A stretch of DNA of 64,000 nt from contig NZ_SWJG01000007.1 in assembly GCF_005870035.1 (NCBI RefSeq), forward strand, positions 149,464-213,463, read 5' to 3'. Below the pieces are notes generated by a model that saw nothing but the letters and a program-made list of their open reading frames with translations, was not told where the DNA came from and made no database searches. This stretch comes from Spirosoma lacussanchae. GTDB lineage: Bacteria; Bacteroidota; Bacteroidia; Cytophagales; Spirosomataceae. A program made the translations under genes and the position numbers. Shown piece by piece: positions 1 to 8,501 of this stretch. Positions within the stretch are counted from its first letter, which is position 1; each line of letters starts with the position of its first letter.

Positions 1-235
1 CGAGTACGGCGTCGCCGAGGTATTCGAGCCGTTCGTTCGATTCGCGGAATCCTTCAATGGCCGTTGCTTTCGACGCTGACGTATGGCGCAGGGCCAGCTG
101 GTACAAACCCAGGTTAGACGGCGACGCCCCAATAATATGCGCAATAGATCGACGCAGGTTCTTCCGCGGATCAGCCTTGCCGGGACGGAACCAGTCAAAC
201 GGGTTAAACCAACTACGGGGCAGCGCGAGTTGCAC
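1..235 (-). CDS. rnc: ribonuclease III, N-terminal part (cut by window edge)
   Basis: Double-stranded-RNA endonuclease that processes rRNA and some mRNAs. Only about 78 N-terminal residues are present; the gene runs off the left edge. The diagnostic RNase III signature ERLEYLGDAVL lies right at the edge. No ATG exists between the fabF stop and the conserved region, so the GTG at 235 is taken as the start; it lies only 3 bases past the fabF stop, so translation is probably coupled. It is the last visible gene of an acpP-fabF-rnc run, an order common in many bacteria. The catalytic and dsRNA-binding parts lie outside the window. Confidence 0.9.
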   Translation of the reverse strand, partial: MQLALPRSWFNPFDWFRPGKADPRKNLRRSIAHIIGASPSNLGLYQLALRHTSASKATAIEGFRESNERLEYLGDAVL

Positions 236-238
236 GAC

Positions 239-1489
239 TCAGCTAAGTTTACGGAAAATGACGATGGCGTTATGACCACCAAATCCAAACGCGTTACTCA
301 TCACCGTGGTCAACGGGCGAGCCTGAGCGGTCAGGGGCGTCAGATTAAAGCGTGAATCAATTTCCTCATCAACATTGACCAGGTTAATGGTTGGCGGTAC
401 GAGCTGGTGCTCGAGCGCCTTGATGCTGGCAATAGCCTCTACAGCCCCCGCGGCTCCGAGCAGGTGGCCCGTCATCGACTTGGTAGAGCTGATGTTCATC
501 TGGAACGAATGATCACCGAATAGCTGGTAAATCGCTTTCAGCTCCTGCGGGTCGCCGATGGGCGTTGAGGTACCGTGGGTATTGATGTAATCGATTTCGC
601 CGGGCTGAATGCCGGCATCGTTCAAGGCATCCTGCATGGCCAGGTAAGCACCCAGTCCCTCGGGGTGAGGAGCGGTGATGTGGTACGCATCGGACGACAT
701 TCCACCGCCAATCAGCTCGGCGTAGATGTGAGCACCCCGGGCCTGCGCATGGTCGAGGTCTTCCAGAATCAGCGATCCGGCGCCTTCGCCCAGAACAAAT
801 CCGTCGCGTTCCTTGTCGTAGGGGCGCGACGCACCCTGGGGGTCGCTGTTGCGTTCGGAGAGGGCTCGGTTGGCGTTGAAACCGCCGATACCCGCCCGGG
901 TTACGGCCGCTTCGGACCCACCCACTACGCACATGTTCAGTCGGCCAAGCCGGATGTAGTTGAAGGCGTCGATGATGGCGTTGTTAGTCGATGCGCAGGC
1001 CGACACCGTTACGTAGTTCGTACCCCGGAATCCGTAGCGCATCGAGATCTGGCCCGACGCACTGTCGGCAATCATGCGCACGATGAAGAACGGATTGATG
1101 CGGGGGGTGCCGTCGCCTTTGGCGTAGTCGATCATCTCGTCTTCGAACGAGCGAAGCCCGCCGATACCCGACCCCCAGATGACACCGACCTTGTTGCGGT
1201 CGATGGTTTCGAGGTCGATGTTGGCGTCTTTAACGGCTTCGTCGGTCGCAATCAGCGCGTAATGCGTAAACGCATCCATCTTTCGGGCTTCCTGACGCGG
1301 AATATACTGGGTTACGTCAACGCCCTTCAATTCGCAGGCAAACTGCGTACGAAACTTGCTGGCATCAAATTTAGTAATGGGACCGGCCCCGCTCACGCCA
1401 GCGGCCAGATTATTCCAGTAAGTGGATACATCGTTGCCAATCGGTGTCAATGCACCGAGGCCGGTCACTACTACTCGTCTGAGTGTCAT
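239..1489 (-). CDS. fabF: beta-ketoacyl-ACP synthase II
   Basis: Condenses malonyl-ACP with a growing acyl-ACP in cytosolic type II fatty acid synthesis. The protein has 416 residues, the normal length. The Cys-His-His triad of KAS I/II enzymes is visible: Cys165 in VSACAST, His305 in NTHGTSTP and His342 in MTGHLLGAAG; the glycine-rich GFGGHN motif is near the C-terminus. It follows acpP on the same strand after about 226 bases and is followed directly by rnc, so enzyme and carrier protein are co-located. The ATG at 1489 gives the standard MTLRRVVVTG start of the family. Confidence 0.97.
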   Translation of the reverse strand: MTLRRVVVTGLGALTPIGNDVSTYWNNLAAGVSGAGPITKFDASKFRTQFACELKGVDVTQYIPRQEARKMDAFTHYALIATDEAVKDANIDLETIDRNKVGVIWGSGIGGLRSFEDEMIDYAKGDGTPRINPFFIVRMIADSASGQISMRYGFRGTNYVTVSACASTNNAIIDAFNYIRLGRLNMCVVGGSEAAVTRAGIGGFNANRALSERNSDPQGASRPYDKERDGFVLGEGAGSLILEDLDHAQARGAHIYAELIGGGMSSDAYHITAPHPEGLGAYLAMQDALNDAGIQPGEIDYINTHGTSTPIGDPQELKAIYQLFGDHSFQMNISSTKSMTGHLLGAAGAVEAIASIKALEHQLVPPTINLVNVDEEIDSRFNLTPLTAQARPLTTVMSNAFGFGGHNAIVIFRKLS

Positions 1490-1715
1490 ACAGAATTACT
1501 GCGTAATGAGAAAAGAAGGTATGCCGCAGGGGTCGACTTCGGCGCGGGCTGTCGACAGATCAGGCCAGCGCCGAGGTTTTCCAGAATCGGCCCTTAAATA
1601 AACTCCTTCGGTATCGGACTGAACGAACCGGTACCGAGCTGAATCCATCTGTCAGCGGAGCTGGCAAAAAGCAGACGGAATTCATACAGCAGGAGTAATG
1701 CCGTTCCTCCGAAGC

Positions 1716-1964
1716 TTACTTGCCAGCTTGTCCGGCGTTTTTCTCCAGGAAGTCAATAGCCTGGCCTACCGTCAGGATCTTTTCTGCTTCGTCGTCAGGA
1801 ATCGACTGGTTGAATTCCTTCTCAAATTCCATGATCAGTTCGACCGTATCGAGCGAATCGGCACCCAGGTCGTTCGTGAAGCTTGCCTCCGGCGTTACCT
1901 CCGACTCTTCAACGCCTAATTTCTCAACAATAATGCTTTTTACTTTTTGTGCAATTTCTGACAT
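1716..1964 (-). CDS. acpP: acyl carrier protein
   Basis: Carries growing acyl chains on a 4'-phosphopantetheine arm for fatty acid and lipid synthesis. The 82-residue acidic protein contains the attachment motif GADSLDTVE with Ser37 as the modified residue. The reading frame is open further upstream, but the extra residues are basic and unlike ACP; the ATG at 1964 starts the standard MSEIAQKV sequence and is chosen. It heads acpP-fabF-rnc. The 226 bases between acpP and fabF hold no other gene. Confidence 0.97.
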   Translation of the reverse strand: MSEIAQKVKSIIVEKLGVEESEVTPEASFTNDLGADSLDTVELIMEFEKEFNQSIPDDEAEKILTVGQAIDFLEKNAGQAGK

Positions 1965-1996
1965 TTTAGTAGCCCGTTGGGAGTTAAAAAACTGCG

Positions 1997-2028
1997 CAAA
2001 GAAACGGATTAACCTTTGTATTGTCAAA
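1997..2028 (-). promoter_or_regulatory. candidate acpP promoter (Bacteroidota type)
   Basis: On the minus strand a TTTG box (2025-2028) is followed after 20 bases by TTTCTTTG (1997-2004). This matches 7 of 8 positions in spirit to the Bacteroidota -33 TTTG / -7 TAnnTTTG pattern, with the first A missing. It lies about 33 bases before the acpP start. Assigned by eye from the known consensus; no transcript data. Confidence 0.35.
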
Positions 2029-2238
2029 CTATTTTTTGCCCCTATGCTCAGGTCTGGTGTTTTAAAATATATTTATAAATGATTGATAAACAGAAGTTTT
2101 TGCTAGCGAAGCCTGGGTTTTGTTCATCATCTGGGGGAGGGTAGGCCATTAGTTTGGTAGGGTATTTATGGTGTTTTACCCCTCCGGTGTCTCCCCGAAC
2201 GAGTCGGTTGGTTCGTCGGCTATTCCGAACAATCTCGG

Positions 2239-2246
2239 TATATTTG
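2239..2246 (+). promoter_or_regulatory. candidate -7 box for kdsA (TATATTTG)
   Basis: TATATTTG is a perfect match to the Bacteroidota -7 consensus TAnnTTTG and lies 21 bases before the kdsA start, implying a leader of about 15 bases. No clear TTTG -33 box is seen at the usual distance, so this is a partial match. Confidence 0.35.
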
Positions 2247-2267
2247 ACCTCCTTATCAGTACAAGCT

Positions 2268-3119
2268 ATGTCTCAGAAAATTGTGCGCGTCGGCGATATC
2301 GACTGTGGGTCGGACGAGTTGTTCCTCATCTCGGGCCCCTGTGTGATCGAAGACGAAAAAATCATGATGAGCGTTGCCGAGCAACTCCGCGAGATTGCCG
2401 AACGACTCCATATCAAGGTCATCTACAAGTCGTCGTTCCAGAAGGATAACCGCTCTGACCTGACCTATTATTCCGGACCGGGCCTCGACAAGGGTATTGC
2501 CATTCTGGCTAAGGTGAAAGAGCAGTTTGGCTTCCCCATTCTGACCGATATTCACTACCCCGATCAGGCTGCGGCTGCGGCCGAAGTAGTCGACGTACTG
2601 CAGATTCCGGCCTATCTGTGTATGCAGAGCATGCTGGTGGTAGCGGCTGCCCAGACGGGGCGGGTCGTGAATCTCAAACACGGCCAGTTTCTGGCGCCCG
2701 AGAACATGAAACACCCGGTCAAGAAGATCGAAGACTCAGGTAACGACCAGATCATTCTGACCGAGCGGGGCTATACCTTCGGCTATAACGACCTGGTGGT
2801 CGATCCGCGCAGCTTCTACCACATGGGCCGCACCAACTACCCGGTTGTATTCGACGTAACCCACGCCATCCGGAAGTACGGTATTCCGTCGAAAGATGTG
2901 AAAGGCGGAGCGCGTGAGTACCTGCCCGTACTGGCCCGTGCGGGTGTAGCTGCGGGGGTCGACGGGCTGTTCATCGAAACCCACACCTGCCCTTCCGAAG
3001 CCCTCTGCGACGCGGCCAGCCAGCTGGATATCCGCTACCTGGAAGAGTTCATGAAGCCGCTGCTGGAGTTGCACGCCGTTGAAGTGAAGTACCGCAATAC
3101 CCTGCCCCAGCTGGCCTAG
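2268..3119 (+). CDS. kdsA: 3-deoxy-8-phosphooctulonate synthase (Kdo8P synthase)
   Basis: Condenses phosphoenolpyruvate with D-arabinose 5-phosphate to make Kdo 8-phosphate for the LPS core. 283 residues, normal for the family. N-terminal ISGPCVIE, the KSSFQKDNRS segment and C-terminal GLFIETH fit KdsA. Cys25 in SGPC is the metal ligand of the metal-dependent class (the E. coli type has Asn there), so this is probably a metallo-KdsA; that is inference from the motif. The frame is open upstream to 2154, but the ATG at 2268 starts family-like sequence and sits just after a -7 box. A KdsC-like phosphatase follows after a terminator. Confidence 0.95.
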   Translation: MSQKIVRVGDIDCGSDELFLISGPCVIEDEKIMMSVAEQLREIAERLHIKVIYKSSFQKDNRSDLTYYSGPGLDKGIAILAKVKEQFGFPILTDIHYPDQAAAAAEVVDVLQIPAYLCMQSMLVVAAAQTGRVVNLKHGQFLAPENMKHPVKKIEDSGNDQIILTERGYTFGYNDLVVDPRSFYHMGRTNYPVVFDVTHAIRKYGIPSKDVKGGAREYLPVLARAGVAAGVDGLFIETHTCPSEALCDAASQLDIRYLEEFMKPLLELHAVEVKYRNTLPQLA

Positions 3120-3141
3120 CCAATCGGGTTCTGCTTTCCTT

Positions 3142-3176
3142 GAAGCCAACGCTGCCTGTGCAGGTTGGCTTCTTTT
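3142..3176 (+). terminator. rho-independent terminator after kdsA
   Basis: GAAGCCAAC (3142-3150) pairs perfectly with GTTGGCTTC (3164-3172) over a 13-base loop and is followed by TTTT. It starts 22 bases past the kdsA stop. Its presence argues that the next gene starts at 3191 and not at the earlier in-frame codon at 3140, which would translate through the stem. Confidence 0.75.
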
Positions 3177-3190
3177 CTATAATCTGTTCC

Positions 3191-3913
3191 ATGAATGTAC
3201 ATCAGGAGATAGAGTCGCTGTTTACGAATCTGGGTGGCCGGTTCGTTACCCCCGTCGATACACTGGCCGGGAAGGTGAGCCGCGTGCGGGCCATTGTCTT
3301 CGACTGGGACGGGGTGTTCAACGACGGCACCAAAACGGGTTCGGGCAGCAGTCCCTTCAGCGAGGTCGACTCGATGGGCACCAACCTGCTGCGGTTCGGC
3401 TTATGGCTGCACCAGGGCGAGCAGCTGCCCGTAGCGGCCGTCATTACCGGCGTTACCAACATCATGGCCGATAAGCTGGTCGGGCGCGAGCATTTCGATG
3501 CCTGCTACTCGCAGGCGAAGCATAAGGTCGATGTGCTGACTCATTTGCTGGATCGGCATGGCCTGCAACCTCATGAAGTGGCGTTTTTCTTCGACGACGC
3601 GCTCGATCTGTCGGTGGCGCAGGTGGCCGGGGTTCGGATCATGATTCACCGCACGGCCAACCCGCTCCTGACCAGTTACGTAATCAATAACAACCTGGCC
3701 GATTACCTGACGGGGCATACCGGCGGGCAGTTTGCGGTGCGGGAGGGCTGTGAGCTGCTGCTGGGGCTGTTGGGTCAGTTTGAGCCGGTCATGCTCGAGC
3801 GGTTGCGCTACCGGCCCGTATACGACCGCTACTACGCCCAGCGCCAGCAGATCGAATCGGCCTACTGGACGGTTAGTCTGGACGGGACAATTACGGCCCA
3901 GGAACCGGGCTGA
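3191..3913 (+). CDS. KdsC-like HAD phosphatase (probable Kdo8P phosphatase)
   Basis: Predicted cytosolic HAD-superfamily phosphatase. Position next to kdsA suggests that it removes phosphate from Kdo 8-phosphate, the step after KdsA. HAD motif I is VFDWDGVFNDG with Asp38 and Asp40, motif II is the Thr in ITGVTN, motif III a Lys in AKHKVDVL, and motif IV is FFFDDALDLSV; the layout is that of the capless C0 class to which KdsC belongs. At 240 residues it is clearly longer than classic KdsC (about 170-190), with an N-terminal extension of about 30 residues and a helical C-terminal extension. It could act on another sugar phosphate. A terminator separates it from kdsA. Confidence 0.75.
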   Translation: MNVHQEIESLFTNLGGRFVTPVDTLAGKVSRVRAIVFDWDGVFNDGTKTGSGSSPFSEVDSMGTNLLRFGLWLHQGEQLPVAAVITGVTNIMADKLVGREHFDACYSQAKHKVDVLTHLLDRHGLQPHEVAFFFDDALDLSVAQVAGVRIMIHRTANPLLTSYVINNNLADYLTGHTGGQFAVREGCELLLGLLGQFEPVMLERLRYRPVYDRYYAQRQQIESAYWTVSLDGTITAQEPG

Positions 3914-3915
3914 CC

Positions 3916-4773
3916 TTAACTGCCGAGACTGCCGATCGTTTCGCAGACGTAGGTTGGGATGATGCCTGTGGCCAGGATGCGAAGCTCGGCTTCGTGGGGG
4001 GCGGTGTTGCCCGTCAGTACCAGCGCCGTATCGAGACCAAACTTGTTGCCGCCCAGAATGTCGGAGCGGAGCGTATCGCCCACCATCAGAATGTTTCGTT
4101 TGCTGATGCCCGGCATGCGCTCCTGTACGCGTTCGTAGGCAAACATGAACAGCTGCGCATCGGGTTTGCCGAAACGGATAAACTGCTTCCCCACAATGGA
4201 CTCCAGCATGTCGGCAATGCTGCCGATGGCGATGGCCAGCCGGTTTTTCGAGACCGGGTAAGTCGCGTCGGTATTGGCCACGATAACCGGAATGTTGCGT
4301 CGGCGGAGCAGGTTGACGGCTTTGTTGATGTCGGTATTCCAGTCGAACCCTTCGTCGTCGAGCAATACGAGTGCGTTCACTTCGCTGATATTTTCGAGGG
4401 TTAGCTCGCTGATGGAGAGCGTATGCAGATCGGCCGATTCGAGATAGTGGGCCGAGTTTTGCGTACCGAGGTAGGCCACGGTGCCGTGATCGACCTTGAG
4501 CTGCAGATACTCGCGGGCCAGCATACCCGACGAGATAATCATATCGGGGTCGATGTCGGTCAGACCCAGCCGCCAGTAGGATTCGGCCAGCTGCTGAGGA
4601 CTGCGTGAGGCATCGTTGGTCAGAATATAAACGGCTTTCTGCTGCTCGCGCAGGTAGGAAAACGTTTCGACAACCCCCGGAATCAAGCCCTTATAATTTT
4701 TAAGAACGCCGAATGCATCGAAGAAAAAAACCTGGTACTGGTCGGCGAGAGAAGCGAAGGGCTCTAGTGTCAT
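3916..4773 (-). CDS. HAD-superfamily class IIA hydrolase (TIGR01459-like)
   Basis: 285-residue HAD IIA protein related to NagD and 4-nitrophenylphosphatases; substrate unknown. Motif I reads FFFDAFGVL: the nucleophile Asp19 is present but the second Asp, normally the general acid/base, is replaced by Phe21, as in the TIGR01459 branch that has DxWGV. Motif II is LTNDASRS and motif IV GDTLRSDILGG. The gene converges on the KdsC-like gene with only 2 bases between stops. Whether the Phe version still hydrolyses phosphate esters cannot be judged from sequence. Confidence 0.8.
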   Translation of the reverse strand: MTLEPFASLADQYQVFFFDAFGVLKNYKGLIPGVVETFSYLREQQKAVYILTNDASRSPQQLAESYWRLGLTDIDPDMIISSGMLAREYLQLKVDHGTVAYLGTQNSAHYLESADLHTLSISELTLENISEVNALVLLDDEGFDWNTDINKAVNLLRRRNIPVIVANTDATYPVSKNRLAIAIGSIADMLESIVGKQFIRFGKPDAQLFMFAYERVQERMPGISKRNILMVGDTLRSDILGGNKFGLDTALVLTGNTAPHEAELRILATGIIPTYVCETIGSLGS

Positions 4774-4845
4774 AAGTAAAGGGTAAGTCGTCAGAACGTA
4801 TAACCGGTTATTCGGCGCGTGGGTTTCCGGCCGGTGTAAACCGGA

Positions 4846-5487
4846 TTAGTGACTGCTTTGGGCCAGAACCGGATCCGGGCTCTGGGTAACGCCCGGCGGG
4901 GTGAGCGTAATGACCTCGTTGAGCAGACCCGTTCGCAGGTTGAACACCCAGCCGTGGAGACTCGGTATCTGGTGAGACGCCCACATAGTCCGGACGCTGG
5001 TGGTATCGGCCAGGTGCAGGATCTGCTCCTGGACATTGAGTTCCACCATGCGATCGAAGCGAGCCTGGCCATCGGGAATCTGATTGAGCTCGGCCTGGTG
5101 TTTGGCCTGTGCCCGGCTGATGTTGCTGAGCCAGTTGTCAATAAGCCCCAGTTTTTTGCCCGCCATAGCCGCCTTCACGCCACCGCATTCGTAATGGCCG
5201 CAGACAATCACGTGCTGCACCTGTAACACCTCAACGGCATACTGCACCACGCTCAGCACGTTCAGGTCGTCAGGCACAACCAGGTTGGCGATGTTACGAT
5301 GAACGAACATCTCGCCGGGGTCGGTGCCGGTGATTTCGTTGGCTGGTACGCGGCTGTCTGAGCAGCCGATCCAGAGGAAGTTTGGCTTCTGATCGGCAGC
5401 CAGGTCGCTGAAGTAGGTCGTATCCAGCTCCAGTTTATCCTGAACCCAGGCTTTGTTGTAGAGCAAAAGCTTTTCAGACGGCTGCAT
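4846..5487 (-). CDS. can: beta-carbonic anhydrase
   Basis: Interconverts CO2 and bicarbonate in the cytosol. 213 residues. Zinc ligands of the beta class are all visible: Cys42 and Asp44 in GCSDSRVPANE, His98 and Cys101 in CGHYECGGV; the Asp44-Arg46 dyad is intact. The start overlaps the 3' end of the SulP gene by 14 bases, so translation of the two is probably coupled. This pairing suggests that SulP imports bicarbonate or another anion linked to it. The extra C-terminal tail rich in Pro and Gln is short and unremarkable. Confidence 0.95.
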   Translation of the reverse strand: MQPSEKLLLYNKAWVQDKLELDTTYFSDLAADQKPNFLWIGCSDSRVPANEITGTDPGEMFVHRNIANLVVPDDLNVLSVVQYAVEVLQVQHVIVCGHYECGGVKAAMAGKKLGLIDNWLSNISRAQAKHQAELNQIPDGQARFDRMVELNVQEQILHLADTTSVRTMWASHQIPSLHGWVFNLRTGLLNEVITLTPPGVTQSPDPVLAQSSH

Positions 5488-7066
5488 AAGTCGGTGCGTT
5501 TTTTTTGCGCTGCGTTACCTCGCGGAGTTCGTAGTTGATCCCCTGCCGTTGCGCGGTTTTGGCGTAATCGGTCAGCAAGGTATAAATATCGTGGTCAATA
5601 AAGCCAGCGTGCCGACCATCGATCAGTACCGAATCGCCGGGTTTCAGCGATCGGAGGAGTTCTTTCAGCGCAGGTTTGCTCAGGAAATACACATCTTTCT
5701 GAAATTTTACCAGCACGTTATGTCCATCGCGGATGACCCGAAACGGCGACTGCGAGTTGGTATACAGCACAAACAGATACCCTACCGCCAGCCCGATCAG
5801 CAGCCCGAAGAGGAGGTCGATAAAGATGATACTCAGCACGGTAACGATAAACGGCACAAACTGGCTCCTGCCTTCCCGGTAGATGGCCGAGAAGACCGCG
5901 GGACCGGCCAGCTTGTAACCCACAACGATCAGCAGCGCGGCAATGCAGGCCAGCGGAATATGGTTGAGAACGGAACCCGCCAGCAATACTGCCAGCAGCA
6001 GCAGCCCCCCCTGCAGGATGGTCGACAGTCGCGACTGGCTGCCGCTGAACACGTTGGTCGAGGTTCGGACTACAACGGAGGTTACCGGCAACCCCCCTGC
6101 CAGACCTGACAGAATATTGCCGATGCCCTGCGCCACGAGCTCCTGGCTGGGCGATGATACGCGATTCAGCGGGTCGAGCCGGTCAGAAGCTTCTAGGTTG
6201 ATGAGCGTTTCGAGGCTGGCTACTGCCGCAATGGTAGCAGCAATGCCGTATACCCGCAGGTCGGTCAGGATGCTGAAGTCCGGAAAGTCGAGGATCGAAC
6301 TCCAGCCGTTCTGAGCCGATAAAACCGGCAGGCGAACCATGTGCTCGTTGGAGTCGCCCAGATAAAAATCGGGGAGGTAATGCCGGAAAAATTGGTTCAG
6401 CGATACGCCGATCAAGACCATAAGCATAGCTGCCGGGAGCAGCCGAAACAGTTTCCGGCCCTGCCCAGCCAGTCTGTCCCAGACCAGCAGAAACCCGATC
6501 GACACCAGGCTGATGATCAAAGCGCCCGGACTGGCCGTCAGCAAAGCCTGGTAAATTTCGGTGAACGTATTTTCGTGGTCGGCCAGCTGGCTGAACTCGA
6601 ACTCGCCTTCGTAGTCACTATCCCGCCCCAGCGCGTGTGGAATCTGTTTCAGCACAATAACCAGACCGATACCGACCAGCATTCCTTTGATGACCGAATC
6701 GGGAAAGAAACTGCTGAGCCGGCCCGCCTTGAGAAACCCCATCACCACCTGCATGATGCCGGCCAGGATCACTGCCACCAGAAACACTTCGTACGAACCC
6801 AGACTGCTGATGGATTCGGTTACGATAACGGCCAGGCCAGCGGCCGGTCCGCTGACGCTTATTTCGGAACCCGACAAAAAACCAACGATGATGCCGCCGA
6901 TGATGCCGGCAACGAGCCCCCCAAACAGCGGAGCCCCCGACGCCAGCGCAATACCCAGGCAGAGGGGCAGGCCAGCCAGAAAAACCGACAGAGCCGCCGT
7001 GAGGTCGTTGGGGAGATAGGACCTCCTGTATTGCCGGAAGGAATGAAGAGTTGTAGAAAACAACAT
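5474..7066 (-). CDS. SulP-family anion transporter with STAS domain
   Basis: Inner-membrane anion permease of the SulP/SLC26 family. 530 residues: about 11-12 hydrophobic segments fill residues 20-430 and a C-terminal STAS-like region (about 435-520, with VLIDGRHAGFID) lies in the cytosol. The conserved SGSEISVSGPAAG stretch occurs near residue 70. It overlaps the carbonic anhydrase gene by 14 bases. Family members carry sulfate, bicarbonate or other anions; the fused expression with carbonic anhydrase favours bicarbonate, as in BicA-type uptake, but this is inference. Confidence 0.9.
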   Translation of the reverse strand: MLFSTTLHSFRQYRRSYLPNDLTAALSVFLAGLPLCLGIALASGAPLFGGLVAGIIGGIIVGFLSGSEISVSGPAAGLAVIVTESISSLGSYEVFLVAVILAGIMQVVMGFLKAGRLSSFFPDSVIKGMLVGIGLVIVLKQIPHALGRDSDYEGEFEFSQLADHENTFTEIYQALLTASPGALIISLVSIGFLLVWDRLAGQGRKLFRLLPAAMLMVLIGVSLNQFFRHYLPDFYLGDSNEHMVRLPVLSAQNGWSSILDFPDFSILTDLRVYGIAATIAAVASLETLINLEASDRLDPLNRVSSPSQELVAQGIGNILSGLAGGLPVTSVVVRTSTNVFSGSQSRLSTILQGGLLLLAVLLAGSVLNHIPLACIAALLIVVGYKLAGPAVFSAIYREGRSQFVPFIVTVLSIIFIDLLFGLLIGLAVGYLFVLYTNSQSPFRVIRDGHNVLVKFQKDVYFLSKPALKELLRSLKPGDSVLIDGRHAGFIDHDIYTLLTDYAKTAQRQGINYELREVTQRKKNAPTYAAV

Positions 7067-7200
7067 AGGTTAAGGAGGAGAGTTACGGGAAACGAAAGAA
7101 CGATACTACGCAAAAGTACACCGACTTGGTTTATAATTTCCATCGCAACCAGCTAAAGGTCAGTCAACTAGTTTCTGGTTGTTGACGGGAGCACAAACGC

Positions 7201-7233
7201 CATCCAGCGCCCTGACAATCCGGGCGCTGGATG
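7201..7233 (-). terminator. hairpin ending the ECF sigma / SCO1 operon
   Basis: CATCCAGCGCCC (7201-7212) and GGGCGCTGGATG (7222-7233) form a perfect 12-base-pair stem with a 9-base loop. It lies 32 bases past the SCO1 stop on the minus strand and before the SulP start. It is GC-rich but lacks a clear T-run, so it may be an incomplete or factor-assisted terminator. Confidence 0.55.
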
Positions 7234-7264
7234 GGACGCTGAGGCAAGTAAAAGGCCGGGTGGG

Positions 7265-7930
7265 TTAGGGGAGTAGCGCCCGGATGTCGGCGATGAGTTT
7301 ATCGATGTCGAGCGGCTGGGTGCCGTTATACACCCCCCGAATCCGGCGCTGCTGGTCAACCAGGATGATGTGTTCGGTATGCAGAAACTCGGTCGAGTCG
7401 CGGGTGAACCCGATGGCTTCTTCGGCGAAATACGACTGACGGGCCAGGTCATAGATGGCCCCCCGGCTACCCGTCAGCAGATGCCACTTGCTGTCCAGTA
7501 CCCCTTTCTGGTCGGCGTACCGGCGCAGCCGGGGTACCGAGTCGAGCCAGGGCGTAACGCTGAACGATAGGAGCTTAACGCGGGGCTCGTGCCGAAAGGT
7601 GTCCTGAACGGTTTTCAGCAGGTTCGTCATCCGGGGGCAGATGCTGGGGCAGGATGTAAAGAAAAAGTTGGCGACATGAATCCGGTCGGCTACGGCAGCC
7701 TGCGTAACTACCTGCCCGGTCTGGTCGCGAAATGAAAAGTTGGCAATGCGGTGGGTAATGGTTTTGTCGACCTCGGCGGGGTCGGTCAGCCAGACGGGCG
7801 TAAACGTAGGAGTGTTGTAATACGGCACAGCCGCCGAACGGTCGTTGCCGGCCTTCGGCTGGCAGGCGAGCAGGCAGGCGTATAGCCCCAGCAGTCCGCT
7901 AATGCGTAACGGTAATTGAATCCCAGACAT
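7265..7930 (-). CDS. SCO1/SenC-family copper chaperone lipoprotein
   Basis: Periplasmic thioredoxin-fold protein of the family that delivers copper to the CuA site of cytochrome oxidase or buffers thiol redox state. 221 residues from the ATG at 7930. Signal peptide with lipobox LLAC (Cys23) implies an inner- or outer-membrane lipoprotein. The copper-binding CxxxC is Cys94-Cys98 in FTSCPSICPRM and the third ligand is probably His184 in FLHTEHIILVD. Last gene of the six-gene sigma module; its start overlaps the MORN-like gene by about 32 bases. A GTG at 7936 is an alternative start. Copper is the only concrete ligand clue for the whole module. Confidence 0.88.
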   Translation of the reverse strand: MSGIQLPLRISGLLGLYACLLACQPKAGNDRSAAVPYYNTPTFTPVWLTDPAEVDKTITHRIANFSFRDQTGQVVTQAAVADRIHVANFFFTSCPSICPRMTNLLKTVQDTFRHEPRVKLLSFSVTPWLDSVPRLRRYADQKGVLDSKWHLLTGSRGAIYDLARQSYFAEEAIGFTRDSTEFLHTEHIILVDQQRRIRGVYNGTQPLDIDKLIADIRALLP

Positions 7931-8501
7931 TGACACAGTTTTTAACCCCCGTAAATCCGTAGGTGCGTCCGTTTCGAACGGCGTAATTGGCTTTCAGGCT
8001 ACCGTCGGCAAACCATTGTTGCTGGTGACCGGATTCCTGACCGTTCTGGTAGTTGCCGTCGCGTGCGGGCTGGCCGTTCGGGTACCATTCTTTTCGGTTG
8101 CCCTCGTACACATCGTTCCGGAAGTGATACACGAACGCGGGTTTGCCGGACTCGAACCAGCCCCGCTGCGTCCCTTCCTGCCAACCGTTCCGAAACCGGC
8201 GACTCTCTTTCAGCCGGTGGTTGGGATACCAGAACCGGTGTTCGCCCTCGGCTTTTCCGTCGACGTAGGCGCCCACGAAGAGTGTATCATTAGCCGGGCC
8301 GAGTTCGTACTGCCAGCCGCTGAAGGGTTTGCCCGAGAGCCACAGCCGCCCGCTGCGCCGTTGCCAGCCCGCCTGGCTGGCGGGCTGGTAAACCGATGGT
8401 ATCGCAACGGCTGGTTGTTCAGGCTGCGGCTGGCAACCGGCTCCTAACAGCCCGAACAGTAGCCAGAGGACCTTACTGCGTAACGGTGCCTGCTTTGCCA
8501 T
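7899..8501 (-). CDS. MORN-repeat-like (YwqK-type) lipoprotein
   Basis: 200-residue predicted lipoprotein (signal ending LLGAGCQPQ) followed by about five MORN-variant repeats built around G-x-x-x-W-Y/F-P/E-x-G, for example REFWYPN-like, RGWFESGKP, KEWYPNGQPAR and QQWFADGSLK. Such repeats occur in proteins often labelled YwqK antitoxin, a label I do not trust for a secreted protein. Function unknown. The frame is open upstream to 8663, but those residues are low-complexity and antisense-like to the YHYH reading; the ATG at 8501 gives a proper signal peptide. It overlaps YHYH by 29 bases and SCO1 by about 32, so all three are co-translated. Confidence 0.75.
   Translation of the reverse strand: MAKQAPLRSKVLWLLFGLLGAGCQPQPEQPAVAIPSVYQPASQAGWQRRSGRLWLSGKPFSGWQYELGPANDTLFVGAYVDGKAEGEHRFWYPNHRLKESRRFRNGWQEGTQRGWFESGKPAFVYHFRNDVYEGNRKEWYPNGQPARDGNYQNGQESGHQQQWFADGSLKANYAVRNGRTYGFTGVKNCVNVWDSITVTH

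Larger units (their letters stand above)
1965..2267. other. divergent intergenic region acpP / kdsA
   Basis: 303 bases between two divergently read genes. It is AT-richer than its surroundings near 2030-2100. It carries one promoter-like site for each gene (listed separately). I see no ORF of interest, no tRNA and no strong hairpin here. Confidence 0.6.

Noticed and set aside
575..1597. 340-codon open frame on the plus strand
   Set aside because: Exact antisense of fabF, which has clear catalytic motifs. The translation is Val/Gly/Arg-rich without any family feature.
3140..3190. Earlier start for the KdsC-like gene
   Set aside because: Would translate through the kdsA terminator stem; the added residues are not HAD-like.
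7899..8501. Reading the MORN-like protein as a cytosolic antitoxin
   Set aside because: It carries a lipoprotein signal and sits in a sigma/SCO1 operon with no toxin gene.
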